Shown piece by piece: positions 1-9,377 of a stretch of DNA of 64,000 bases; position 1 is the stretch's first letter; each line of letters begins with the position of its first letter. The stretch lies in assembly GCA_035293765.1 (NCBI GenBank), contig DATGMF010000037.1, positions 1 through 64,000 of the forward strand. Reading direction: 5' to 3'. Source of the DNA: DASRHT01 sp035293765. Its GTDB lineage: Bacteria; Chloroflexota; Ktedonobacteria; Ktedonobacterales; Ktedonobacteraceae. A program made the translations under genes and the position numbers. The notes beneath the pieces were generated by a model, which saw only the letters and a program-made list of their open reading frames with translations, was not told the origin of the DNA and did not search any database.

Positions 1-416
1 GATGGGTTGCATGAGGCATGGGGGTTCTCGCTTTCTGTCAAACGATGGTGTAATACGTTGACTGTCGCAGAAAAAACCATGCCTTGTCTCTTTCTTCCGT
101 TGTTCAGGTACTTTTTTGCTTACGTTCGCACCTATGGGGCACTGCCCCTTGCGGGGTGCGGGGTGTCTCCGCTCATTCTTCCCCTCCCTCGCCCCCGAAG
201 GGGGCAAAAAAAGAAGAAGTAAATAGCCCTGCATTTGGTACACGAAGCATATGATCTCTTGCAAAAATATGGTAATATGCCATCAATAACGTGGACCAGG
301 TACGAGTAGAGTGATAGTGCCTTGCAGCCGACCTGAGCGCTCCCACGATGAATCGGGGAGCTACAGCGCTCCAGCAGCGTTGGTCGGCTGGATTACAAGG
401 TAGTGCCTCTTGCGAT
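1..416. other. Intergenic region upstream of the large regulator
   Basis: No convincing gene is seen. A short open frame at 7-222 is GC-rich, low-complexity and lacks a family signature. A perfect GCCCCC-GAA-GGGGGC hairpin lies at 191-205 and is followed by an A-run, so it is not a plus-strand terminator. A member of the CTCCC/GGGAG hairpin repeat family lies at 340-364. It covers the most upstream in-frame ATG (348) of the next gene, which argues that this ATG is not the true start. The stretch around 225-300 is AT-richer and may hold the promoter, but no clear -35/-10 pair was identified. Confidence 0.5.
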
Positions 417-3400
417 ATGGCTGAGAATCTGCAAATTTACCTGCTAGGCGAGTTCCGTTTGTACAGGGATGGCACCCTGATCACGCATAAAGACTGGCAT
501 ACGCGGCAGGCTCGCCAACTCTTCAAGCTGCTTCTCACGGAGCGCGGTCGCACTGTGTCCATGAGGAAGCTGACAGCCTTGCTGTGGTCCGATTATGCCG
601 ATAGCGCCTATAAGACGCTCAGAAGCGCGGTAAGCGCACTGCGATCAGTGCTGGAGCCCGAGCGCGACCCGCAAACTCCCTCGCGCTTCGTTCCCAGAGG
701 TCATGCTGGCTATACGCTGATCTTTCCCGCCGATAGCGCCGTCTGGATCGACGTGATCGAGTTTGAGCGCCTCCTCGATCAGGCGCTGGCAGCTCCAGCC
801 GTCAGCGGCAAGGAACGACGCAAGCTGCTGGAGCGCGCATTGCAACTCTATAGCGGAGATTATCTTGCCCAGGATGAGGAGGCGAGCTGGGCCCGAGCTG
901 AACGTGTGCGCCTGCGCGAACGCTACTTTACGGGCGTCGCCGCGCTGGCTGAGTGGCAGTATGAGGCCGGACTCTATAGAGACGCTCTTGAGCAGTGTCG
1001 CCAGGCGCTTGAGTTTGATAGTTGCCGCGAGCCGCTGTACCGCTTGATGATGCAATGTCAGGCGCAGATGGGCGATAGCGTAGGTGCATTACAGACGTTC
1101 GAGCAGTGTCGCCAGTTGCTTGATGAACACCTGGGAGCTGACCCTTCTCCTCAGACCCTCCGCCTGCATACCGCTATTTTGCGCGGCGAGTTCCAGGTTA
1201 GAGCGCCGCATCCCCATTATCCTTTTCCACCTTACCGCTCCTCGCTTCGCCTTGATGCAATTCCACTTGACATGATCAGGTTTGATGCCCATACTTTCCC
1301 TCAAGAGGCGGCGCGAGTTGATAGCGAACTCGATCCGCTTGAGGATACTGAAACGTTCGTTGGTCGCAAGACGGAACTTGATCAATTTATGCGCCAACTT
1401 GCAGATGTGCGGGCGCAGCCGCTGCAACACGCGCGTACCATCGCTCTTGTCGGCGAAGCAGGGATCGGCAAAAGTTTTCTGCTGCGCCTCTTCTTACACC
1501 ATGCCTCTTCCGAAGAGGTAGCTGTTATGATCGTCAGCTGCCAGGCGATTGAGCAGCAGGTAGCGTTCGCTCCCCTGGTCGCGATGGTGAGCGCGTGGCT
1601 CCTTGAAGCCAGCGAAGAACAACTGCAAACGCTGCCCCTGCCGGCTCTGTCGCCGGTCGCGACACTCGTACCTGAACTCGTCAGACGCCTGCCTGGCATC
1701 GCGCCATTACCACCGGTCGCGCCAGAGCAGGCATATAGTATGTTGATAGGCGGGCTGATTGATCTATTTGTGGCCTTGAGTCGGCATCACCCGCTTATGC
1801 TCGCCTGGGACGACCTGCAATGGGCCGATGAAGCTACCTTGCTCGTCATCAACCGCCTGGCATGCCTGGAGCAGATAGCGCTTTTGCAGGTGCTGGCGTA
1901 TCGACCGGAGGATCTGAGTGAGAACAGGCCGCTTGACTCCATGCTGCACTATCTGAGACGCAATGAGCATGTGCAGACGTTGCATCTGGCGCCATTTAGC
2001 CCGGAGGAGGTTGAGGAGTATCTCACACTTCACAACATCGCTCTTCCTCTTTCACCTGAACGCTTGTATCGGGCCACGCAGGGGAACGCCCTTTTCCTGG
2101 TTGAGGCCGTGCGTACGCTTTTAGAGCAGAAAAGCGAAACCCCGCAAATACAGCAAGCCGATGCCGGCAGTTTTCTGCTGCATTCGCAACAGATTCGCGA
2201 TGTCGTGCTGGCGCGCGTTGAACGTCTGCCCGCCTGCGCCGTTGAACTATTGAAAATCGCCGCCGTAATTGCTCATCCCTTCACGCTCGATCTTTTGCGG
2301 CCACAGCTCTCGCCCGACGATTACAATGCGCTGGACATCTTACTGGTGCGACGCTTTTTGGTCGAGGTTAGTCCTGAGCAAGAGTATCGTGACTATGAGG
2401 TGCGACTGGCCTTCTCGCATGAGATGGTGGGGCAGGTCGTCTACGCTACCTGCACATCACCGCAACTGGCGCAATTACATGGGCAGGTGGCCGCCAATAT
2501 GGTCAGGCGTTTCGCCGCCAATACAGAGATGCATGCAGCCGAAATAGCTTTTCACTATCGCCGCTCCGGCCCGGGCGCGGAGTCGCAGGTCCTGCGTTAT
2601 GAAGTCGAGGCGGGTGATTACGCCCGGCGCACCTTTAGCTATCGTCAGGCGCTGCTGCATTACGATACGGCTTTGCAGCTCTTGCCGCGCTTACAGTGCC
2701 AGCAAAGCGAGGCGTCAATCGATATTGCTGAATGGGCCGCCAGAGCCTATCACGGGCGTGGCCTTGTCTGCGAGGCGCTGCTTGATTGGGAAGGCGTGCA
2801 GGAGAGCCAGCGCAACTTGAACGAGTGGGCGGCTACCAACAAGAATATCGTCTTTGCCAGCAATAGCACCAGGCGCATGGCGGGTATTCGCGGTTTAATG
2901 GGCTATCTGCCAGAGGCCGCCACGATAGGCATCTCCGTAGTGCAACGTTTGCAGGCCGACGCGGAAACCAGTTATGATATTCAGAATCATACCCAAAAAA
3001 GCCTGCGCACCATGCTTGACATGACGCGACGCTGGGCCTCACTGGTGACGGTCGGTGCGCCTCATCTTCAGCACGAGCAGACGTCCTGGGATGAGCTGGC
3101 GGCAGCTCCGTTCCCTCCCTTCTATCCCGCTTCCTCCCCTACCATTCAGGATTGGCAGGAGATAGTCGAGGCTATGGGCGTATCGCAGGCCGCGCTTACG
3201 CTGGCGGAATACGGCTGGGTGCTACTGCTGCAAGGATTGAACATCGAGGCGGAACGCTGTCTCAAGGCTGCTCTGCGGGCGGCTGAGGAAACCGACCAGG
3301 TGACATACTGGATTCTGGCGGCGATGCATCTCAGCCGCGTATACCACCTCTACGGACGACCGGAGGAGGGGAGTTTCTGGTTTGATCGCTGCCTTGAGCG

Positions 3401-3965
3401 CAGCCGCCAGCTCTCAGCCGAGGCGACCTGGCCCATGACGTGGCCTTTGCTCAATTATGCCTACTATCTCATCAGCTTAAACCGGCTCGACGAGGCTGAG
3501 CAGGTGCTGAAGAAGTTGCAGGCTCAGTTGGATCAGCAACAGGATTTTCTGGCGCATCGCTATAGCATCCAGATTGGCTTTGGCCTGATCGCTCTGAGCC
3601 GCTCCGATTTCTCACAGGCCGAAGCCTTGTTGCAGGGCGCGCTCAATCACCGGCCCAACCTCTATATCGAAGCCTACATTCTGGCCGAACAGGGCCTCGT
3701 CCATATTGCCCGGCATCAGAAACGCTATCACGAAGCGTTCAGACGCCTGCGGGCCATGCTGGCCTTCTGCGGCCAGCGCAGCCTGCTGCAAGCGTACAGT
3801 TATACGGTATTTACGCTGGCGCGCCTCGCTCTGCACACAGGCCAGATCCAGGGCATCCCCAACCTGCTTGAACAGGTCAGCCAACTCGTGGATGCCGCTG
3901 GCTATACCGATATTCATCGGCAATGCCGCGACCTGCTCGCCCGCGTAACCGCTGCCAGCCGGTAA
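417..3965 (+). CDS. BTAD/SARP-type regulator with AAA ATPase and TPR-like C-terminus
   Basis: This is a large STAND-type transcriptional regulator of about 1182 residues. The N-terminus reads as an OmpR/SARP winged helix (IYLLGEFRLYRDG, then RKLTALLW and LRSAVSALR), followed by a bacterial transcriptional activator (BTAD) helical domain. An AAA/NTPase module follows with Walker A GEAGIGKS (near nt 1455) and Walker B-like LAWDDLQWADE (near nt 1800). The last 500 or so residues are alpha-helical TPR-like repeats (AERCLKAALRAAEET, AEALLQGALNH). An in-frame ATG exists at 348, but it sits inside an intergenic hairpin repeat; 417 fits the conserved domain start. Family knowledge: such proteins activate target genes after ATP-dependent oligomerisation. 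The target is unknown. The gene stands alone, with a possible terminator hairpin downstream. Confidence 0.88.
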   Translation: MAENLQIYLLGEFRLYRDGTLITHKDWHTRQARQLFKLLLTERGRTVSMRKLTALLWSDYADSAYKTLRSAVSALRSVLEPERDPQTPSRFVPRGHAGYTLIFPADSAVWIDVIEFERLLDQALAAPAVSGKERRKLLERALQLYSGDYLAQDEEASWARAERVRLRERYFTGVAALAEWQYEAGLYRDALEQCRQALEFDSCREPLYRLMMQCQAQMGDSVGALQTFEQCRQLLDEHLGADPSPQTLRLHTAILRGEFQVRAPHPHYPFPPYRSSLRLDAIPLDMIRFDAHTFPQEAARVDSELDPLEDTETFVGRKTELDQFMRQLADVRAQPLQHARTIALVGEAGIGKSFLLRLFLHHASSEEVAVMIVSCQAIEQQVAFAPLVAMVSAWLLEASEEQLQTLPLPALSPVATLVPELVRRLPGIAPLPPVAPEQAYSMLIGGLIDLFVALSRHHPLMLAWDDLQWADEATLLVINRLACLEQIALLQVLAYRPEDLSENRPLDSMLHYLRRNEHVQTLHLAPFSPEEVEEYLTLHNIALPLSPERLYRATQGNALFLVEAVRTLLEQKSETPQIQQADAGSFLLHSQQIRDVVLARVERLPACAVELLKIAAVIAHPFTLDLLRPQLSPDDYNALDILLVRRFLVEVSPEQEYRDYEVRLAFSHEMVGQVVYATCTSPQLAQLHGQVAANMVRRFAANTEMHAAEIAFHYRRSGPGAESQVLRYEVEAGDYARRTFSYRQALLHYDTALQLLPRLQCQQSEASIDIAEWAARAYHGRGLVCEALLDWEGVQESQRNLNEWAATNKNIVFASNSTRRMAGIRGLMGYLPEAATIGISVVQRLQADAETSYDIQNHTQKSLRTMLDMTRRWASLVTVGAPHLQHEQTSWDELAAAPFPPFYPASSPTIQDWQEIVEAMGVSQAALTLAEYGWVLLLQGLNIEAERCLKAALRAAEETDQVTYWILAAMHLSRVYHLYGRPEEGSFWFDRCLERSRQLSAEATWPMTWPLLNYAYYLISLNRLDEAEQVLKKLQAQLDQQQDFLAHRYSIQIGFGLIALSRSDFSQAEALLQGALNHRPNLYIEAYILAEQGLVHIARHQKRYHEAFRRLRAMLAFCGQRSLLQAYSYTVFTLARLALHTGQIQGIPNLLEQVSQLVDAAGYTDIHRQCRDLLARVTAASR

Positions 3966-3988
3966 ATGCCATTGGGACTCTGGCAAAA

Positions 3989-4022
3989 GTAAACCGGACC
4001 CGATAGATCGCGTCCGGTTTAC
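3989..4022. terminator. Hairpin after the regulator gene (repeat family B-like)
   Basis: An 11-bp perfect inverted repeat (GTAAACCGGAC / GTCCGGTTTAC) is separated by a 12-nt loop, 24 bases after the regulator stop. It lacks a U-tract, so intrinsic termination is uncertain. The loop contains the GATAGATCGCG motif shared with the interspersed hairpin repeats elsewhere in the window, so it may be a repeat copy reused as a transcript end. Confidence 0.45.
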
Positions 4023-4207
4023 CGCCAATCCAATCCAACCTGACTCGCAACATCCAGCCACTCCAATGGCGAAATCTCCAGGAGAACGCAGCAAATTTAC
4101 TCAGCATCTCCTGAGCCTCCTGGAAATGCGATATGAAGAGGTTTATGGGAGAAGAACAAGCGATATATCGCTTGTAAACCCTCGCGCTTGCCCCGCTAGA
4201 AACAGCC

Positions 4208-4903
4208 CTACACACCCGCCTCCATCCCCGCCTTATGCTTGCGTAGGGCTGGCATAGCCGCCATCACTGAGACGATAGCCAGCACGATGATGAGCGCGGC
4301 GGCACCGTAGGTCTCAAAATGTCCCCATTGCGTGTAGATGACGCCGCCGAACAGGGGAGCCAGGATCATCGCCATTGAGGCTAGCGACTGGCCCGCACCT
4401 GCCACTCGGCCCTGCTCCTGTGGCCCGACCATACGTGATGTCAGGCCGCGCAACGCGTTTTCGGTCAGGCCACCCGCGCCCGCGAAGAGGATCACGCCAG
4501 CGATCAGCAGGAGCGGCTCGAATTGTGTCGGCGCATCGACTGCTAAGGGAGTGTTGAGAGGCTCCTCTTTCTTTGCCTCTGCCGTCAGCAAAGATGCAAT
4601 TTCTTCCAGCCGCTCTACGCCCAATTGCACACCACGACCGGTATACCGTTTGAGCATCTGCTTGCCCTGGCGTTGATAGGCATACCAGTAGCCATCGCCG
4701 CCGCGACTGCGTTTCTCTTTCAGTACATTGATCTGTCCATTGCGTCCATAAAAGGAGAACGAGCGGTGCTCCCCAAGCCACTGCTGCCACCCTTCCCCCT
4801 CCGGCACAGCACTCGCCGCCCCATTCCCCTGCTCAATGAACAGATACTATTCCTGTTCCGGCGCCCATCTGACCTGATAATACGCGCTTTTTGGCATAAC
4901 CAT
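4208..4903 (-). pseudogene. Chimeric pseudogene: MalT/LuxR-like N-terminus fused to MFS transporter C-terminus
   Basis: Reading from the ATG at 4903 or 4897, the product begins MPKSAYYQVRWAPEQE and then meets an in-frame TAG at 4847-4849. The frame continues through WQQWLGEHRSFSF and GYWYAYQRQGKQMLKRY. This resembles the N-terminal region of large MalT/LuxR-type regulators found in Ktedonobacteria (recognised from memory). After about 110 residues the sequence switches to the last membrane helices of a major facilitator transporter (GGLTENALRGLTSRMVGP, then AGQSLASMAMILAPLFGG). The two halves belong to unrelated families and neither is complete. A deletion joining two genes, plus a nonsense mutation, is the simplest reading. 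A downstream restart would make about 199 residues, but function is unlikely. Confidence 0.75.
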
Positions 4904-5165
4904 CCCTATTATTTTTGCTCCCCAACGATTAGTTGTGGATGATTATATGTTAGCGGGGAAGAAAAAACAAGCGTGCTTCTCGTTGTGGCCGCTTAACAAT
5001 CTACCTGTATTATCACATTGGCTAGTAAAAAATCTATAGAACCTCATAAATGGACAATTTCTTTTTATCCTTTTTTGTCCTTTATTTTTGCTGATAAATC
5101 AACTATACTACTATGAATCCAGGATGTATTTGTATATCTATATGTTTTAATTAAGGTGAAAAGTG

Positions 5166-8117
5166 ATGGAAAAGCCTGGGCAGTTGTGTGATGTTTGTAT
5201 CGTCTGTGCCCTGCCTCAAGAAGCGGCGGCTTTTCTTGAGGTTGTGAAACGGCAATGCGGCGTCACCCTTGAAAGTCGTATCAGTCCTCGTCATCGCCAT
5301 ACTTACCGCTCTGCAGTTATCAGGAATGCCCGAGGGGAACATCTGAGCCTGCATATCTCCTGGCTGGCACGGTATGGGCCGGAGGAGATGACAATACACC
5401 TCTCACATATTCTAGAGGAATATCAGCCACGTATCGTCATCATGACTGGGATCTGCGCTGGAGATGCGCAACAGGTGCAACTCGGCGATCTGGTTGTCGC
5501 TGAGCGTACGTTCACTTACGATAGTGGCAAGTTCATCCTGGAGGATGGCAAGCGGGTTCACCAGCCCGATACAACGACCTATCAGCTCAACTCCACTATC
5601 CTACAATTCCTCGGGTTATTTGACGACTGGAAGCCTCTGGTGGCTCGTTTGAAACGTCCTTTATTGTCTGAAAGCAAGCTTAAACGGCGAGGGACGCGTT
5701 GCCATCTCAAAGCAATGGCTTCTGGGAGTGCAGTACGCGCTGATCAGCCCTTTGCGGAGGTGCAGGCGCCTGTTCGCACAACAGTTGCAATTGACATGGA
5801 AAGTGCTGCTTTGGGTCTGGTCATGGGTCATCATCCTCTCATTCCCTGGCTGGTGGTCAAGGGGGTCTGCGATTATGCTGATCAGGACAAAAATGATATG
5901 TACCACGACTACGCCGCGAGCGCTGCTGCTCTTTATGCGCTTAGCTTTATCCAAAGCTACGTTAATAGTGAGCTACTGCCACGAAGCAGCTTACCACCAG
6001 CATTGCCCGATAGAGGAGCAAAATCTGCTACAATATGGAATGTTCCTTATCCGCGCAACACTTATTTTACAGGCCGCGAGGCTCTGCTACAGGATCTCCG
6101 TGAGAAGTTCAACATCAATAATATAGTGCCACTGACATATGTACCAAATACTCCGCAGGCTATCAGCGGTCTAGGTGGCATCGGCAAAACCCAGACGGCT
6201 ATTGAATATGCCTATCGTTACAGATATGCTTATGAAGCAGTGTTTTGGATCAAAGCTGATACATCAGCGAACATCGAATCAGATTTTAAAAGCATTGCGC
6301 AACTATTAGATCTACCAGAAAAGGACGGGAAGAATGTTGTTGCAGCAGTGCAGCGATGGCTACAGGACCACACAAACTGGCTACTTATCTTCGATAACGC
6401 AGACGACCTCAGGGGTGTGCAAGACTTCCTTCCGACATCGGACGGAGGCAATGTCTTGCTCACAACTCGCGACTATGCAGTTAGAGCAATCGCTACACCT
6501 GTCGAAATAAACGTCATGGAGAATGATGAGGGCATCCTGCTTTTACTCCGTCGCGCACGCATCCTTAAACCTACAGCTTCTCTTGAAGATGTTTCTGACA
6601 CTGACCGAAGGTGTGCAAAGGAAATTGTACGGGAGATGAATGGACTTCCTCTGGCACTCGATCAAGTGGGAGCTTATATTGAGGAGACAGGGACTAGCAT
6701 CTCAAACTATCTTAGCCTCTATCGGGAACGCCGATCTTCTTTATTCAAGCAAGCTGGTAGGCTATCACCTTCCAAGTATCCTCATACAGTTGCCACCGTC
6801 TGGTCGATCTCTTTTGAAGAAGTAAATAAAGCAAATCCGGCAGCCACCAAACTCCTCCGCCTTTGTGCGTTTCTCGACCCTGATGCGATCCCTGAAGAGA
6901 TTATAGCCGGAGGGATCGAAATGCTCGGTCCTGTACTGGGACCAGCCTTAGAAAAAGGCGGGATGGATGAAATCATTAGAGAACTGCTGCGTTTTTCACT
7001 CATCCGGCGTAATTCTGACACGAACACTCTGACTATTCACCGTCTTGTACAGGCCGTCATTCGAGATAGTATGGATGAAGAGGTACAGCACATGTGGGCA
7101 GCAAGGGCTATCCGCATCATTTATCGAGCCTTTCCTGACCAGGCAAATGACACAAAAACATGGCCCCAGTGTCAAAAGTGCCTTCCACATGCTCTGGTCT
7201 GTGCATCTCTTATAGAGCAGTATAGACTCGTCTTTCCTGAGACAGCACGCCTGCTAAACCAGGCTGGATATTACCTACGCGAGCGGGCTCAGTTTGAAGA
7301 CGCGGAGCGGCTATTTCGGCAAGCATTGGCAGTCCGTAAGCGGATACTGGAATCAGAGCATCCCGAGACGGAAAAAAACTTCGAGAGCCTGGCACAGAGC
7401 TTCAACAGCCTAGCAAGACTCTACTTTGACCAATATAAGTATCCAGAGGCGGAAATTTTCTATGAGCAAGCACTCAATGACCGCGAGAAAGTTCTGGAAA
7501 ATGCCTCTCTCAGTGTAGCTCAGGCACTCAACAGCCTGGCATTAAACTACCGATACGAGAAGAAGTATGCAGAAGCGGAGCCACTTTTCTTGCGAGCATT
7601 GGAGATCCGTGAGCAGAAACTGGGACCCGAACACCCCGAGACAGCTCACTGCCTGAACAACCTGGCATTACTTTATAAAGACCAGGGCAAATATGCAGAA
7701 GCGGAGCAGATCTTCAAGCAAGTGTTGGCAATCCGCGAACAGCTAGTCAGCCGTGAAAAAGTGCCGGGGCGTGTGCATCTGGACTGGGCACAAAGTCTTC
7801 AGAACCTGGCTGTACTTTACTCTACGGTACCTGATGCTAAGGAAAGGAACTCGCACAAATTTGAGGAAGCCGAGCAACTCTTTAAACAAGCATTAGCCAT
7901 TCGCGAACAATTGCTTCCAGCAGAGCATCCTCAAATAGCAAGAGTCCTGAACTTTTTGGGATCGTTTTACGAACTTCAGGAAAAAAACGAGGAGGCAGAG
8001 AAGTGCTTTAAGCGAGCTTTGGATATTCGCGAGAAAGTTCTAGGAGTAGATAATCCACAAACCATTGAAACCAGGAAAAAGTATGATGCTCTTTTACGAA
8101 GAATGGGGCAGACGTAG
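5166..8117 (+). CDS. Nucleoside phosphorylase-NB-ARC-TPR STAND protein
   Basis: This is a three-part STAND protein of about 983 residues. Residues ~8-260 form a PNP/MTA-SAH nucleosidase-like domain (VCALPQEAAAF; GICAGD; ME motif in IDMESAALG; VKGVCDYADQDK). Residues ~290-600 are an NB-ARC NTPase with P-loop GLGGIGKTQTA near residue 336, the acidic LLIFDNAD and the GLPLALDQVG motif. Residues ~700-975 are tetratricopeptide repeats with the ALxIRE pattern typical of kinesin-light-chain-like TPRs. The start at ATG 5166 has AAGGTG about 8 nt upstream; a GTG at 5163 is possible. Family knowledge: PNP-NB-ARC-TPR proteins are predicted conflict or immune switches in multicellular-type bacteria, the TPRs sensing and the phosphorylase acting on nucleosides or nucleotides. 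Function here is inferred. The region upstream is AT-rich. Confidence 0.88.
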   Translation: MEKPGQLCDVCIVCALPQEAAAFLEVVKRQCGVTLESRISPRHRHTYRSAVIRNARGEHLSLHISWLARYGPEEMTIHLSHILEEYQPRIVIMTGICAGDAQQVQLGDLVVAERTFTYDSGKFILEDGKRVHQPDTTTYQLNSTILQFLGLFDDWKPLVARLKRPLLSESKLKRRGTRCHLKAMASGSAVRADQPFAEVQAPVRTTVAIDMESAALGLVMGHHPLIPWLVVKGVCDYADQDKNDMYHDYAASAAALYALSFIQSYVNSELLPRSSLPPALPDRGAKSATIWNVPYPRNTYFTGREALLQDLREKFNINNIVPLTYVPNTPQAISGLGGIGKTQTAIEYAYRYRYAYEAVFWIKADTSANIESDFKSIAQLLDLPEKDGKNVVAAVQRWLQDHTNWLLIFDNADDLRGVQDFLPTSDGGNVLLTTRDYAVRAIATPVEINVMENDEGILLLLRRARILKPTASLEDVSDTDRRCAKEIVREMNGLPLALDQVGAYIEETGTSISNYLSLYRERRSSLFKQAGRLSPSKYPHTVATVWSISFEEVNKANPAATKLLRLCAFLDPDAIPEEIIAGGIEMLGPVLGPALEKGGMDEIIRELLRFSLIRRNSDTNTLTIHRLVQAVIRDSMDEEVQHMWAARAIRIIYRAFPDQANDTKTWPQCQKCLPHALVCASLIEQYRLVFPETARLLNQAGYYLRERAQFEDAERLFRQALAVRKRILESEHPETEKNFESLAQSFNSLARLYFDQYKYPEAEIFYEQALNDREKVLENASLSVAQALNSLALNYRYEKKYAEAEPLFLRALEIREQKLGPEHPETAHCLNNLALLYKDQGKYAEAEQIFKQVLAIREQLVSREKVPGRVHLDWAQSLQNLAVLYSTVPDAKERNSHKFEEAEQLFKQALAIREQLLPAEHPQIARVLNFLGSFYELQEKNEEAEKCFKRALDIREKVLGVDNPQTIETRKKYDALLRRMGQT

Positions 8118-8370
8118 TTAGCGATTTGCACCACATTCAATACATCATCCATTACTTAAAGAAGCTATAGGCTATTAAGGTCATTAAGCAAAAAAGAGCT
8201 TAAAACAGACTTGACTTATCAGACGATGTAAATTATGCTGATGCTAACAGGTAGGTTGGATGCTTTCTCGGTTTCATTCCTCTCACTCCAATCTAAGTTT
8301 GAGAGCCACTAGGGTGAGACACACCTGGTAGATCAACATACATTCACTATTGGACAAGGAAAACGCCATA

Positions 8371-9366
8371 ATGAAGATCCTGGAATGCCCTCCTCTAGGG
8401 GAAGAACGAGTAAAACACATTTACGAGTCAATCGATGCGTGGCTCCGCTCATCGGCTTTATCTACCCTGGTCACATGCTTTGGTGCAGAAATTCCTTCCC
8501 ATCTGAATACTATTGAATTAGGGACTTGGTTATTACACTTTAGCGAACGGTGGGATTTCAGAAAATCGCAGCAGGAAGCAATAGCTAAAGATACAGGTGA
8601 AGGCTCTAGATGGTTGGTGACCGATTCTTCTATCACTGAGTCACAGCATGACATCATTGAAAAATCGGCCAGGGAACTTGGTTTAATCGGGATAGAAATC
8701 CCAAGCAAAAACTCCTACGATTTTCTGTGGGTATTAGGAGGAGCAAGGCTCTCCTGTCTTTTACGCCCACGGCTGGCCGCTTATTTAGTTACTAAATATG
8801 CTTTGCAGTGTGGGACAATAGCTTTATTGGCTTCAGGGCGACCAATATCCTCAACAGAAAGAAATGCAACCGATACCTACGCTCCAGATGCAAAGACAGA
8901 GTTTGATCTAATAAACAGAGGAGCAGAAATAGAGTTTAACATCGAGCCCTCATTTAGCGAGGAAAGAAATGATGATTCAACAAATATAAATAAAAGCTGG
9001 ATCATTCGCCGATATACTAAAGTAGACAGCTTGCCATCCATTTTATCGATGAGTGCTCCATCCTCCGAACCAGATACACGTCGCGCAAACTCCGCTGATA
9101 CCTATAATTTCTTTTTCAATCACGCTCAGGTTCCTCCCGGTTCATCCTTGCTTCTCATAACGAGCCAGATATACGTGCCGTATCAGCAGCTTGAAGCGTT
9201 ACGAACGGTGGCCTTAAGACATAACGTCATTATAGAAACGGTGGGTTTTCCATTAGAATGGAGTGGCAATCTACAGGGGATGACTGGTCCCAGCAACTAT
9301 TTACAAGAAATACGTTCTACGATCCAGTCAGCAAACCGCTTTTTTCATGCTTTTCCTGTTACCTAA
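8371..9366 (+). CDS. Unknown protein, distantly DUF218/YdcF-like
   Basis: The product is about 331 residues with no confident family match. The pattern FLWVLGGARLSCLLRPRLAA, then TIALLASGRPIS, an acidic EFDLINRGAEIEF stretch, and late SSLLLITSQIYVPYQQLEALR recalls the order of motifs in DUF218 (SanA/YdcF) proteins: a glycine-rich loop, an SG turn, then a strand with TS. That is an inference from pattern only. No signal peptide or membrane segment is seen. ATG 8371 is preferred over TTG 8350 because AAGGAA lies just upstream. It follows the PNP-NB-ARC-TPR gene on the same strand after a gap of about 250 bases and might be its partner. It ends 11 bases from the convergent CoA ligase. Confidence 0.6.
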   Translation: MKILECPPLGEERVKHIYESIDAWLRSSALSTLVTCFGAEIPSHLNTIELGTWLLHFSERWDFRKSQQEAIAKDTGEGSRWLVTDSSITESQHDIIEKSARELGLIGIEIPSKNSYDFLWVLGGARLSCLLRPRLAAYLVTKYALQCGTIALLASGRPISSTERNATDTYAPDAKTEFDLINRGAEIEFNIEPSFSEERNDDSTNINKSWIIRRYTKVDSLPSILSMSAPSSEPDTRRANSADTYNFFFNHAQVPPGSSLLLITSQIYVPYQQLEALRTVALRHNVIIETVGFPLEWSGNLQGMTGPSNYLQEIRSTIQSANRFFHAFPVT

Positions 9367-9377
9367 TGAGCTGTCTG

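Noticed and set aside
7..222. 71-residue open frame at the window start
   Set aside because: Low-complexity, no ribosome site or family pattern; overlaps a GC-rich hairpin.
348..416. Longer N-terminus of the BTAD regulator
   Set aside because: The upstream ATG lies in a dispersed hairpin repeat; the conserved domain begins right after Met at 417.
3612..4215. Minus-strand frames over the end of the regulator
   Set aside because: Shadows of the plus-strand gene; no recognisable protein pattern.
5088..5109. Promoter-like TTGCTG and TATACT before the STAND gene
   Set aside because: Spacing is only 10 bases, too short for a sigma-70 promoter.
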